Shown: positions 1-5,482, numbered from the stretch's first letter. The stretch: 8,519 nucleotides of DNA from Nitrospirae bacterium RBG_19FT_COMBO_42_15 (GCA_001803815.1 MHEL01000031.1:1-8519), one strand, 5' to 3'. Notes: a model not told the origin generated them from the letters alone. Numbers and translations are program-made.

Positions 1-84
1 CATAAAAACAGTTATAAGATATACGGGAGTCCGAGGATTACTGAGGATATACGGGAAAAGGGAATAAAATGCAGCGAGGTAAAG
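1..84 (+). pseudogene. IS3-family transposase (OrfB) fragment, truncated
   Basis: Frame 1 is open from the window edge to a TGA at 121-123. Codons 5-26 read YKIYGSPRITEDIREKGI followed by KCSE. This matches the conserved HTH_21 segment of IS3-family OrfB transposases (pattern Y-G-x-x-R-I-x-x-x-L/I-R-x-x-G-I). In intact proteins this segment leads into a V-A-R-L-M motif and then the DDE integrase core. Here the similarity ends at about codon 26-28, exactly where the repeat of the neighbouring Y1 element begins (about 83), and the frame then runs through that repeat to a stop. No DDE domain follows. The gene is therefore a remnant, probably broken by insertion of, or recombination at, the Y1 transposase element. 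The 5' part lies outside the window. Family assignment rests on motif recognition only. Confidence 0.7.
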
Positions 85-121
85 ATAATGGGGTCAGACT
101 TGCTTATTGACATTCTGATTT
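83..121 (+). repeat. End repeat of the Y1 transposase element, copy 1
   Basis: Positions 90-114 (GGGGTCAGACTTG...TTGACATT) are a perfect 25-bp inverted copy of 1069-1093. Positions 83-121 match 1189-1227 in direct orientation with two differences (C95/T1201 and T104/C1210). The copy lies immediately upstream of the transposase gene. It contains the TTGACA that serves as the -35 box of the predicted transposase promoter. Confidence 0.85.
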
Positions 122-135
122 GAAGCTGATATATT
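107..135 (+). promoter_or_regulatory. Predicted sigma70-type promoter of the Y1 transposase
   Basis: TTGACA at 107-112 and TATATT at 130-135 are separated by 17 bp, a near-consensus pair (6/6 and 5/6). Transcription would start at about 142, which is the A of the transposase ATG. The mRNA may therefore be leaderless or carry almost no leader. A weak AAGG at 137-140 is the only Shine-Dalgarno-like sequence and would lie upstream of that transcript start. Confidence 0.5.
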
Positions 136-141
136 TAAGGC

Positions 142-1089
142 ATGGCGAGAAAACCGAGGATTGAATTTCACGGGGCATTTTACCATGTAATAACCCGCGG
201 CAATCAAAGGCAAAAGATATTTAAAGACAAGCAGGATTACATAAGATACCTTGCAATCCTCAGCGACTATAAGGAACGATACAAATATTTCCTTTATGCG
301 TATGTATTAATGAACAACCATGTGCATTTGCTAATTCAGACACAGGAAACACCCCTTTCCAAGATACTACAAGGCATCAATCAGCGGTATACCATATACT
401 TCAACAGGAAATACAAGACAATTGGGCATTTATTTCAAGGCAGATACAAGGCCATATTATGCGACAAAGACGAATACCTCTTAACCTTAGTCAAATACAT
501 ACACAATAATCCAGTGAGGGCTGGGATTACTAAGGAATCTGATAAATATGAATGGAGCAGCCATCGTTTTTATATTGAAAAACATGGGAGGGAAGATGTA
601 ATAATAGATATGGATCAGGTGCTGGGTATGTTTTCAGGGGGGAAGGCAAAGGCGAGGAGGCTATACAGCGCTTATATGAATGAAGGAGAGGAAGTGGGAA
701 AAGAAGATATATACAGCACAATAGACCAGCGGATACTTGGAGATGAAAGATTTGCAGAAAAAGTGATTGAGGAGGGCAAGACTGAGGTGATTTCTGCAAA
801 GAGGCTGAAGGAATATACTTTAGGGGAGATAGCCATTGGGATAAAGGATGCGTATGGGATTACCCTGAAACAGATAAGGAATAAGGGGAAAGACAGGGAA
901 ATAATGATGTGCAGGAAGATATTTAGTCTTGTAGCGAGGGAATATGGATATAAGGGTAAGGAGATATCTGGTTACATTCAGAAGGACCCCGCAGTTGTGA
1001 CGAGATATTTGAAGGTAAAGGGGGAATTGTGGGGAGGGATTGAAAGGGTGATAGAGAGAATAAGGGCAAATGTCAATAAGCAAGTCTGA
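142..1089 (+). CDS. IS200-like Y1 (HUH) transposase, RAYT type
   Basis: This single-strand DNA transposase belongs to the Y1_Tnp family, in which a tyrosine cuts and joins ssDNA at hairpin ends and two histidines hold the metal ion. The 315-aa protein opens with a typical RAYT start (PRIEFHGAFYHVITRGN, residues 5-21). The HUH motif is H60-V61-H62 in MNNHVHLL. A G-R-Y segment at 100-102 follows, and the likely catalytic tyrosine is Y119 in KYIHNNPVRAG. Residues of about 190-310 form a charged helical C-terminal region. Its last part (LVAREYGYKGKEISGYI, about 263-279) looks like a DnaA-C-type helix-turn-helix, as in longer RAYT relatives. The frame is intact, so it may be active. The last codons (NVNKQV-stop) lie inside the downstream inverted repeat, so coding sequence and element end are fused. 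No tnpB or accessory gene is present. REP-associated versus IS200-like cannot be settled without counting repeat copies genome-wide. Confidence 0.9.
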   Translation: MARKPRIEFHGAFYHVITRGNQRQKIFKDKQDYIRYLAILSDYKERYKYFLYAYVLMNNHVHLLIQTQETPLSKILQGINQRYTIYFNRKYKTIGHLFQGRYKAILCDKDEYLLTLVKYIHNNPVRAGITKESDKYEWSSHRFYIEKHGREDVIIDMDQVLGMFSGGKAKARRLYSAYMNEGEEVGKEDIYSTIDQRILGDERFAEKVIEEGKTEVISAKRLKEYTLGEIAIGIKDAYGITLKQIRNKGKDREIMMCRKIFSLVAREYGYKGKEISGYIQKDPAVVTRYLKVKGELWGGIERVIERIRANVNKQV

Positions 1090-1093
1090 CCCC
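1069..1093 (-). repeat. End repeat of the Y1 transposase element, copy 2 (inverted)
   Basis: This is a perfect 25/25 reverse complement of positions 90-114. It overlaps the final seven codons of the transposase, including its TGA at 1087-1089. The two inverted copies bound a unit of about 1.0 kb that contains only the transposase gene. Confidence 0.85.
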
Positions 1094-1125
1094 GAAAGCC
1101 CCGAAAGCCGCTGACCCCGAAAGCC
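1086..1125 (+). repeat. 15-bp direct repeat CTGACCCCGAAAGCC
   Basis: CTGACCCCGAAAGCC occurs at 1086-1100 and again at 1111-1125. A shorter CCCCGAAAGCC also recurs in between (about 1099-1109). The first copy starts inside the inverted end repeat. The pattern suggests replication slippage or repeated end-joining next to the transposase element. Confidence 0.6.
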
Positions 1126-1194
1126 GCAGAAAGCGATGAAATTGGTCGTAATCTCCTCGGCAAAACCGCAATGGCATTTATTGATAGGAGATAA
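1090..1194 (+). pseudogene. Short coding-like remnant between end repeats
   Basis: In the same frame as the transposase, just after its stop, an open frame runs to TAA at 1192-1194. Its second half reads AESDEIGRNLLGKTAMAFID and ends RR-stop. The composition (amphipathic, well balanced) looks like the natural C-terminus of a protein rather than random sequence. There is no start codon with a ribosome site, and the first half is the repetitive CCCCGAAAG stretch. I do not recognise the parent family. It is either a gene scrap left by recombination or a chance open frame. Confidence 0.25.
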
Positions 1195-1227
1195 TGGGGT
1201 TAGACTTGCCTATTGACATTCTGATTT
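1189..1227 (+). repeat. End repeat of the Y1 transposase element, copy 3
   Basis: This direct copy of 83-121 (37 of 39 positions identical) lies about 95 bp beyond the inverted copy at 1069-1093. It may be the true right boundary of a larger unit, or a solo REP-like copy left by an earlier event. Unlike copy 1, its TTGACA (1213-1218) has no good -10 hexamer 16-18 bp downstream. The sequence from 1228 to 1322 shows no recognisable gene. Confidence 0.8.
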
Positions 1228-1322
1228 ATCCTACATGGAACGGTTCTAATATTCTTTATTACTTTGTGGTATTAGTTTGCTTATATTTCAAGACCAAACC
1301 CTCCGCGACCCCAGCCCTCCTT

Positions 1323-1694
1323 TTATAGAATCCTGCTCACCGCTTCTTTTAAATCATTCAGTCTGAAAGGCTTTATCAGGTAAGGGACATTTGTTTTCTC
1401 TAAGAATGTCTTTGTTTCAATGCTCAATGCATCGCCGGTGATAAATATAATCTTTTTAGAAAGCTCAGGATAATTCTTTTTAATAATTTCATAAAATTTC
1501 GACCCGCTTAATGACGGCATCTTTATATCGCTTATAATGGCGTCATATTTATTTTTATCCAATAATGCTATTGCATCATTCCCGTCGCTTACCGCATCAA
1601 TTAAATATCCTTCTGCGCTTAAGACAGCAGTGCACAGTTCAAGGATCATGGTTTCATCATCCAAAACAAGTATGCGCGGCGCATTTTCAGGCAT
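1323..1694 (-). CDS. Receiver-only response regulator (CheY-like)
   Basis: The 123-aa protein is one complete REC domain without an output domain. Conserved positions are visible: acidic pair D12-D13 in LVLDDE, phospho-acceptor D56 in IISDIKMP, switch threonine T86 in FITGD, and lysine K108 in YLIKPF. It is the downstream partner of the sensor kinase on the same strand, 73 bp after the kinase stop, so the two are probably co-transcribed and the kinase is the likely phosphodonor. With no DNA-binding or enzymatic domain, it would act by protein contact or as an intermediate in a phosphorelay. The start at 1694 gives the normal domain N-terminus, and a weak purine-rich AAGAGA precedes it. No convincing terminator was seen downstream. 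Its target cannot be inferred. Confidence 0.93.
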   Translation of the reverse strand: MPENAPRILVLDDETMILELCTAVLSAEGYLIDAVSDGNDAIALLDKNKYDAIISDIKMPSLSGSKFYEIIKKNYPELSKKIIFITGDALSIETKTFLEKTNVPYLIKPFRLNDLKEAVSRIL

Positions 1695-1719
1695 AATCTA
1701 TCTCTTAGCTGCTGAATCC

Positions 1720-1759
1720 TGAGATTGTCATGCTGAATTTATTTCAGCGTCTAATCTCA
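1720..1759. repeat. 40-bp palindrome between kinase and regulator genes
   Basis: The outer arms TGAGATT (1720-1726) and AATCTCA (1753-1759) pair, and the inner arms GCTGAA (1732-1737) and TTCAGC (1743-1748) pair around a 5-nt loop, with a small internal bulge. An 8-bp TGCTGAAT is also directly repeated at 1710-1717 and 1731-1738. The shape and the core (TGTCATGCTGAA...TTCAGC) resemble dispersed REP-like intergenic repeats seen in many environmental genomes. It lacks a U-tract on the transcribed strand, so it is unlikely to be a classic terminator. It could stabilise the kinase end of the mRNA. Confidence 0.6.
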
Positions 1760-1767
1760 ATGGTTAT

Positions 1768-3978
1768 TTAAATTATAGCCGGCAGCTCAATATGAAATGC
1801 CGCCCCTTCCCCTAATTTGCTTACAGCATATATCTTGCCATTGTGCTCTTTAATTATGCTGTAGCTTATTGATAGCCCAAGCCCAGTGCCCTTTCCCGGC
1901 TCTTTTGTTGTAAAAAAGGGGTTAAATATCTTTGAAAGATGCTCTGGCGGGATACCCGTGCCATTGTCTTTTATTAATATTTCCACTATAGAGGCGAATG
2001 GCTGTTCACCACTGCCTTTATCATTATTGGTTTTTAGCCCTGTTTTGATGACCATCTCTTTCTTATCTTTATTATCAGCCAATATCGCCATCTGGGCATT
2101 ATTCAGGATATTCAAAATAACCTGCTGCAACTGCGCAAAATTTCCATTTATCTTTGGCAAGGACTCTGTAAATTTATTAATCACATTAATGCCGCCTGTC
2201 CTGAACTCGTGCTCTTTTAATTCCAATGTATCCAGTATCAGCTTATTCACCTCAATCGGCGTTTTTTCCTCTTTGCTTGCCCTGACAAAATAGAGGAGGT
2301 TCTGAATAATCTTTTGCGCCCTCAGGGATTCCCTAAACATCTTTGCAAAGATATCTTTTTTGTTTTTATCCTGCTCTTTCTGCAGCAGTAATTCCGTAAA
2401 GCCCATAATGCCGCAGAGGGGATTATTCAATTCATGGGCAACGCCTGACGCCAGCTCTCCAACAGCAGCAAGCTTTTCAGTATGCAAAAGCTGCGCCTGA
2501 AGTTTTTTATATTCTGTGATATCCTTTGCAACAAGAACAGCGCCGATGAATTCACCATTTTCATCCAATAAAGGCGACACAGTAACCATTAAGCTGCCGC
2601 CTGTATTCGGGTCATACACCTCTTCCTGAAACACATCTTTAGTCTCCATAGTCTTTACATATGAGCATATACCCCAGCTCATATCCTGTTTTGGAAAGAT
2701 TTCTGAACACTCCCTGCCAATCAGCTTATCAGGGGTAGTATTAAATCTCTTTGCAAATGCCTTGTTTGCCTTTATTATTTTGTAGTCCTTATCATAAATC
2801 ACAACAAGGTCAGTAATAGAGTTAAAGGTGTTGTCCCATTCCTTATTCATTTTTCGTATAACAGCAACCATCTGATTGAAAGACCTTGTGAGCTGGCCTG
2901 TCTCATCATCTGACGAAACCGGAAGGGAAATATCCAGATTGCCGCCTGCAATGATATCCGCGCCCTTTTTTAGCTTTGCAATCGGTTTTGCAATTTCATA
3001 GGCAGCAGCATAAACAACAGCAGAAAACACACCTGTTAAAATAAGCCCAAAGATAAAAATGCTCCATAAGGTAGAATATAATGGCGCGTAGGTCTCTGCC
3101 GGGTCCTGCGTTACAAATATAAACCATTCCCACTTCCCCAGTTTTGATATCTTGGAAAATTCTATAGCTGCAAAACCAACAATAGCATCTTTGGCGCCGT
3201 GTCCATTATCCTCAGCAATCCTCCATCCGGATTTATGCGGGAGGAGATTCTTCATTACTGAATCACTAATCTTATGTATGTCCTTATCCCCTTCTGCAAG
3301 CTCCAATGGGCATACAGCAACTGAGCCGTCATCTGTTATAAGCATTGTATGGCCAGACTGCCCAATCCATGTATTAACAACAGTTATGGTCAGCCATTCG
3401 CCGCTCAATGTGCCTTTAATGACTCCCACAATTTCTTTGCTTTTCCCATCTATAATGGGAACGGCTATATCTGCAAAATATTCAACAGAGCCTGTTGATG
3501 TATAAGAGCCGTAAGTTGTATAGAAGTCGCCTATATTGGCTGTGCCATTAGAAGCGCCCTTCCACCAATCCTTATCCTTAAAACTGCCTTTTTCTTTATT
3601 ATCTGTGGAAGCAGCAACCCTTCCTTTATTATCTGTAATTAATATCCTTTTGTATTCATCCTTATTGTTAGCCATAAATTGATTCAGCATGGATAAAAGC
3701 CCTGAGGAATCCCCTTTTATGTAATTAATCAATTTTGGAGCAGCGGAAAGGGTCTGCAACTTTTGAAGCTCCCGCTCAACAAAGAATGAGGTCTTTGAGG
3801 CAGTCTGCTCTGCTGTCTCTTTGAAACGGCTGCCAATGGTTGCCTTAAGGTCCCTTGACCCAGTAAAGTAGGTAATAGCAATTGCGATGATTAAAAAAGG
3901 AATCCCTATAAAAAAGATAATAGAGAAGAGTTTTAATTTAATATCTAATCTAATGCGGCTCATAAAGACACTCGTCAT
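1768..3978 (-). CDS. Membrane sensor histidine kinase (dCACHE-HAMP-PAS-HisKA-HATPase)
   Basis: This 736-aa inner-membrane kinase has a transmembrane helix at about 17-38 and a long periplasmic region at about 40-300 of dCACHE type ([12 protein letters not shown] near 114-125; second lobe near 205-290). A second helix follows at about 303-326, then HAMP at about 326-380 and PAS at about 385-490. The dimerisation/phospho-acceptor domain has H515 in [11 protein letters not shown]. The ATPase domain shows the N box (ILNILNNAQ, about 621-629), G1 (DNGTGIP, 671-677), F box (FNPFFTTK) and G2 (GKGTGLGLS, 695-703). All catalytic motifs are intact. The HELNNPL style is typical of NtrB/Geobacter-like kinases. 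The dCACHE domain suggests an extracytoplasmic small-molecule ligand of unknown identity. An alternative start is the internal ATG at 3961-3963 (residue 6), since neither start has a strong ribosome site. It is divergent from the XRE regulator gene and lies just upstream of its presumed response regulator. Confidence 0.95.
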   Translation of the reverse strand: MTSVFMSRIRLDIKLKLFSIIFFIGIPFLIIAIAITYFTGSRDLKATIGSRFKETAEQTASKTSFFVERELQKLQTLSAAPKLINYIKGDSSGLLSMLNQFMANNKDEYKRILITDNKGRVAASTDNKEKGSFKDKDWWKGASNGTANIGDFYTTYGSYTSTGSVEYFADIAVPIIDGKSKEIVGVIKGTLSGEWLTITVVNTWIGQSGHTMLITDDGSVAVCPLELAEGDKDIHKISDSVMKNLLPHKSGWRIAEDNGHGAKDAIVGFAAIEFSKISKLGKWEWFIFVTQDPAETYAPLYSTLWSIFIFGLILTGVFSAVVYAAAYEIAKPIAKLKKGADIIAGGNLDISLPVSSDDETGQLTRSFNQMVAVIRKMNKEWDNTFNSITDLVVIYDKDYKIIKANKAFAKRFNTTPDKLIGRECSEIFPKQDMSWGICSYVKTMETKDVFQEEVYDPNTGGSLMVTVSPLLDENGEFIGAVLVAKDITEYKKLQAQLLHTEKLAAVGELASGVAHELNNPLCGIMGFTELLLQKEQDKNKKDIFAKMFRESLRAQKIIQNLLYFVRASKEEKTPIEVNKLILDTLELKEHEFRTGGINVINKFTESLPKINGNFAQLQQVILNILNNAQMAILADNKDKKEMVIKTGLKTNNDKGSGEQPFASIVEILIKDNGTGIPPEHLSKIFNPFFTTKEPGKGTGLGLSISYSIIKEHNGKIYAVSKLGEGAAFHIELPAII

Positions 3979-4212
3979 TAAAATTATTAAACTGTTAACC
4001 CGTTAGAAAACCAAGCTCTTTCTTACGGTATTTATTATCTTCCATAATATCACAAATCCCTCTAACAATCATCACCTTATCGTAAAATCCTTAAATAGCT
4101 TTTTTACACTCCCCTACTCAAGACTTCTTTTTTGCCTTCCCCTCCATTAAAACAAGATAATATGGCTAAACATCTATCTTTTATACAGGTAAGTATATAT
4201 CAAATATAGGTA
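3979..4212. other. Divergent intergenic region, left part
   Basis: This AT-rich spacer lies between the divergent kinase and XRE genes. Apart from the tiny minus-strand frame at 3995-4072, it shows no coding sequence. I could not find a confident kinase promoter: no TTGACA/TATAAT-like pair with 16-18 bp spacing was seen on the minus strand. The pyrimidine-rich tract at 4100-4150 has no symmetrical element that I could support. Confidence 0.4.
3995..4072 (-). CDS. Possible 25-aa leader ORF upstream of the kinase
   Basis: On the minus strand, ATG at 4070-4072 is preceded by AAGGTG. It opens a 25-codon frame (MIVRGICDIMEDNKYRKKEL, then GFLTG) ending at TAA 3995-3997, 16 bp before the kinase ATG. 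The residues look protein-like but match no family I know. It could be a leader peptide coupled to kinase translation, the end of a decayed gene, or chance. Confidence 0.2.
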   Translation of the reverse strand: MIVRGICDIMEDNKYRKKELGFLTG

Positions 4213-4240
4213 TTGTCAAGATATTACTATATTTTATATA
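4213..4240 (+). promoter_or_regulatory. Predicted promoter of the XRE regulator gene
   Basis: TTGTCA (4213-4218, 5/6) and TATATA (4235-4240, 4/6) are 16 bp apart in a very AT-rich stretch. The predicted transcription start at about 4247 puts the C-C-C-T-C-C hairpin arm at the very 5' end of the transcript. Confidence 0.4.
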
Positions 4241-4250
4241 GTTACAAAAA

Positions 4251-4288
4251 CCCTCCGAAAGTTTGAGAATTCAACAATTTTTGGAGGG
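4251..4288 (+). promoter_or_regulatory. Leader hairpin sequestering the XRE gene ribosome binding site
   Basis: CCCTCCGAAA (4251-4260) can pair with TTTTGGAGGG (4279-4288), giving a 10-bp stem with one G-U pair. The right arm contains the Shine-Dalgarno sequence GGAGG (4283-4287), which ends 4 nt before the ATG at 4292. The 18-nt loop holds TTGAGAATTCAA, itself a small hairpin former. In RNA this fold would block ribosome access, so translation of the regulator could depend on melting, a protein or another RNA. This is read from base pairing only. Confidence 0.45.
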
Positions 4289-4291
4289 CTT

Positions 4292-4615
4292 ATGAAAACA
4301 ACAAAGGAGTTGCTTGGAAGCAGAATAAAAGAGTTAAGGAAATTGAGAGGGCTGTCTCAGGAAAAACTTTCAGAAAAGATTAATATAGACCCCAAACATC
4401 TTAGCAGAATAGAAGTGGGCCGTGGTTTTCCCTCCCTTGATACGCTGGAAAGAATCGCCAAGGCCTTAAATGTTGAGCTTAAGGACTTCTTTGAGTTTAG
4501 CCATGAAGCCAAAAGTTCAAAAGAATTAAAAGAGGCCTTAAACAGTTTGCTTAAAGAAGCGGATGAGGAAAAGCTGCGATTGCTGATTAAGCTTATCAGG
4601 GCAGTGGTGAGGTGA
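4292..4615 (+). CDS. XRE/HTH_3-family transcriptional regulator
   Basis: The 107-aa putative DNA-binding protein has an N-terminal HTH_3 (Cro/CI-like) domain at about residues 8-65. It shows the typical order RIKELRKLRGLSQEKLSE, then IDPKHLSRIEVGRGFPSLDT, then LERIAKALNVELKDFF. Residues 70-107 form a charged amphipathic helical tail (EADEEKLRLLIKLIRAVV) that may support dimerisation. The length suits a small stand-alone regulator of the kind found beside toxin-antitoxin, phage or defence genes. The start at ATG 4292 follows GGAGGG with short spacing. It has its own promoter and may be autoregulated. It is divergent from the sensor kinase, but nothing shows that it controls that gene. Targets are unknown. 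Confidence 0.88.
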   Translation: MKTTKELLGSRIKELRKLRGLSQEKLSEKINIDPKHLSRIEVGRGFPSLDTLERIAKALNVELKDFFEFSHEAKSSKELKEALNSLLKEADEEKLRLLIKLIRAVVR

Positions 4616-4636
4616 AAATAAATGGTTTCTTCATTT

Positions 4637-4735
4637 TTAGCCAGCAAAGACCTCATCAAAAAACTTCGTTTTATCTAAAAGTTTTTGCCATTCTCTATGA
4701 CGCCTAACACTGTCCACTCTCTTCTTTTTTGGCAT
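4637..4735 (-). pseudogene. Small minus-strand ORF, unknown; probable gene end
   Basis: ATG at 4733-4735 opens a 32-codon frame (MPKKKRVDSVRRHREWQKLL, then DKTKFFDEVFAG) that ends at TAA 4637-4639. The frame stays open upstream to a TGA at 4805-4807, adding FPIDVLIKESGPIEAIRFIS before the methionine. The sequence reads like a genuine basic protein C-terminus. There is no ribosome site before the ATG, so a decayed or truncated gene is more likely than a free-standing peptide gene. I do not recognise the family. It converges on the XRE gene, 21 bp away. Confidence 0.35.
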
Positions 4736-4762
4736 ACTAATAAAACGGATGGCTTCTATTGG

Positions 4763-4804
4763 CCCCGATTCTTTAATAAGGACATCTATAGGGAATAATC
4801 GGGG
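4763..4804. repeat. 8-bp inverted repeat CCCCGATT/AATCGGGG
   Basis: CCCCGATT (4763-4770) and AATCGGGG (4797-4804) are perfect inverted arms around 26 nt. The right arm runs directly into the next palindrome. Together they look like a small REP-like or transposon-end structure. No transcription-terminator U-tract is present. Confidence 0.45.
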
Positions 4805-4829
4805 TCAATTCCACATTATACAATTGACC
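4803..4829. repeat. 8-bp inverted repeat GGTCAATT/AATTGACC
   Basis: GGTCAATT (4803-4810) and AATTGACC (4822-4829) are perfect arms with an 11-nt loop. The left end GGGGTCA matches the first seven bases of the Y1 transposase end repeat at 90-96, which hints at a related but distinct element end. This is a loose resemblance only. Confidence 0.5.
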
Positions 4830-4899
4830 TTTCCACAGCCTCTTTTATCTTGACTATCTCCTTATTCATCTTTCCTATCCATTTTTGATAAGGAGGAAT
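4816..4899 (-). pseudogene. Minus-strand gene remnant, C-terminal fragment
   Basis: Minus-strand codons from 4899 down to a TAA at 4816-4818 read IPPYQKWIGKMNKEIVKIKE then AVERSIV-stop. The frame is closed upstream by TAA at 4900-4902. An internal ATG (MNKEIVKIKEAVERSIV) lacks a proper ribosome site. The lysine/glutamate-rich amphipathic pattern looks like a real helical protein end. I cannot name the parent. With the neighbouring minus-strand frame it suggests a decayed small-gene cassette interrupted by palindromes. Confidence 0.3.
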
Positions 4900-4929
4900 T
4901 TAAATGCCAATAGTGCAGGCCAGTTGTAA

Positions 4930-4959
4930 TTTGACATGGTGTGTCAAAAGTGTTACACT
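4930..4959 (+). promoter_or_regulatory. Toxin-antitoxin promoter with overlapping operator
   Basis: TTGACA (4931-4936) and TACACT (4954-4959) are 17 bp apart. A perfect inverted repeat TTTGACA-n5-TGTCAAA (4930-4936 and 4942-4948) covers the -35 region. A second one, GTGT-T-ACAC (4950-4958), covers the -10. This is the expected layout for autorepression by a ribbon-helix-helix antitoxin or its toxin complex. Binding itself is inferred. Confidence 0.6.
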
Positions 4960-4979
4960 ATGGCTGGAGGTAAAGAAAT

Positions 4980-5204
4980 ATGCCGGTAAAAAGCCCAAGG
5001 ATAAATGTCGTGCTGGAGAAGCCGCTCTTTCATACTATAAAACTGCTTGCTGAAAGAGATGGGGTTTCACTATCATTAAAGGTGCGTGACCTTGTGAAAG
5101 AGGCATTAGAGATAGAAGAAGATATTGCACTCTCACAATTTGCTGAAATGAGGGAGCGGACCTTTCGTAAATCAAAGAGTCTAAAACACAGCGAGGTTTG
5201 GTAG
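4980..5204 (+). CDS. Ribbon-helix-helix antitoxin (RelB/CopG-like)
   Basis: The 74-aa protein starts with a beta strand of RHH type (SPRINVVLEKPLFHTIKLLAE, with RINVVL as the DNA-contact strand). Two helices follow, including DGVSLSLKVRDLVKEALE, which forms the dimeric fold. The C-terminal part (about 48-74) is charged and probably wraps the toxin. By analogy with type II systems it would neutralise the downstream RelE-like toxin and repress the shared promoter through the inverted repeats at 4930-4958. GGAGG at 4966-4970, 9 nt before the ATG, supports the start. The stop TAG (5202-5204) overlaps or nearly touches the toxin start, indicating translational coupling. Confidence 0.82.
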   Translation: MPVKSPRINVVLEKPLFHTIKLLAERDGVSLSLKVRDLVKEALEIEEDIALSQFAEMRERTFRKSKSLKHSEVW

Positions 5205-5206
5205 GC

Positions 5207-5482
5207 TTGCCATTTGAACTGAGGTACCATACTGATGTTAAGGCGATTGACATCCCTCTGCTTGATGCAAAGCTGAGGAATCGTATCAAGAGGGCCATTG
5301 AAACACGTCTTATGGCCGCTCCACATCAATACGGTGAGCCTTTAAGAAAGACGCTTCACGGGTATTGGAAGCTGAGAGTCGGAGATTTCAGGGTAGTATT
5401 TAAAATTGTCGGTGAAGAGGTCTGGATATTTGGCATTATTCACAGGAAAAAGGTTTATGAGGAAATAATTAAAAGACTATGA
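5207..5482 (+). CDS. RelE/ParE-superfamily toxin
   Basis: This small basic protein begins PFELRYHTDVKAIDIPLLDA and continues with helices RNRIKRAIETRL. It then has a beta core, LHGYWKLRVGDFRVVFKIV, ending WIFGIIHRKKVYEEI. This is the RelE/ParE fold with the conserved W-K-L-R-x-G-D-x-R-V segment and a C-terminal H-R-K. In the family these toxins cut mRNA at the ribosome or poison gyrase; which one applies here cannot be told. I prefer the TTG at 5207, which has GCGAGG (5191-5196) 10 nt upstream and gives the usual N-terminus. A TTG at 5198, overlapping the antitoxin end, would give 94 aa but has no properly spaced ribosome site. The frame is intact. No clear terminator follows. Confidence 0.85.
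   Translation: MPFELRYHTDVKAIDIPLLDAKLRNRIKRAIETRLMAAPHQYGEPLRKTLHGYWKLRVGDFRVVFKIVGEEVWIFGIIHRKKVYEEIIKRL

Noticed and set aside
1194..1328. 44-codon plus-strand frame starting MGLDLPIDILIYP, hydrophobic in the middle
   Set aside because: It begins inside end-repeat copy 3, has no ribosome site, runs into the response regulator gene's 3' end, and its start matches the translated repeat itself. Chance is more likely.
1886..2293. 135-codon plus-strand open frame opposite the kinase
   Set aside because: It is antisense to the kinase ATPase and HisKA domains, with no ribosome site or family resemblance. It is a shadow frame.
4357..4659. 100-codon minus-strand frame opposite the XRE gene
   Set aside because: It is the mirror of a well-supported HTH gene, serine/leucine-rich as expected for an antisense shadow, with no start signal.
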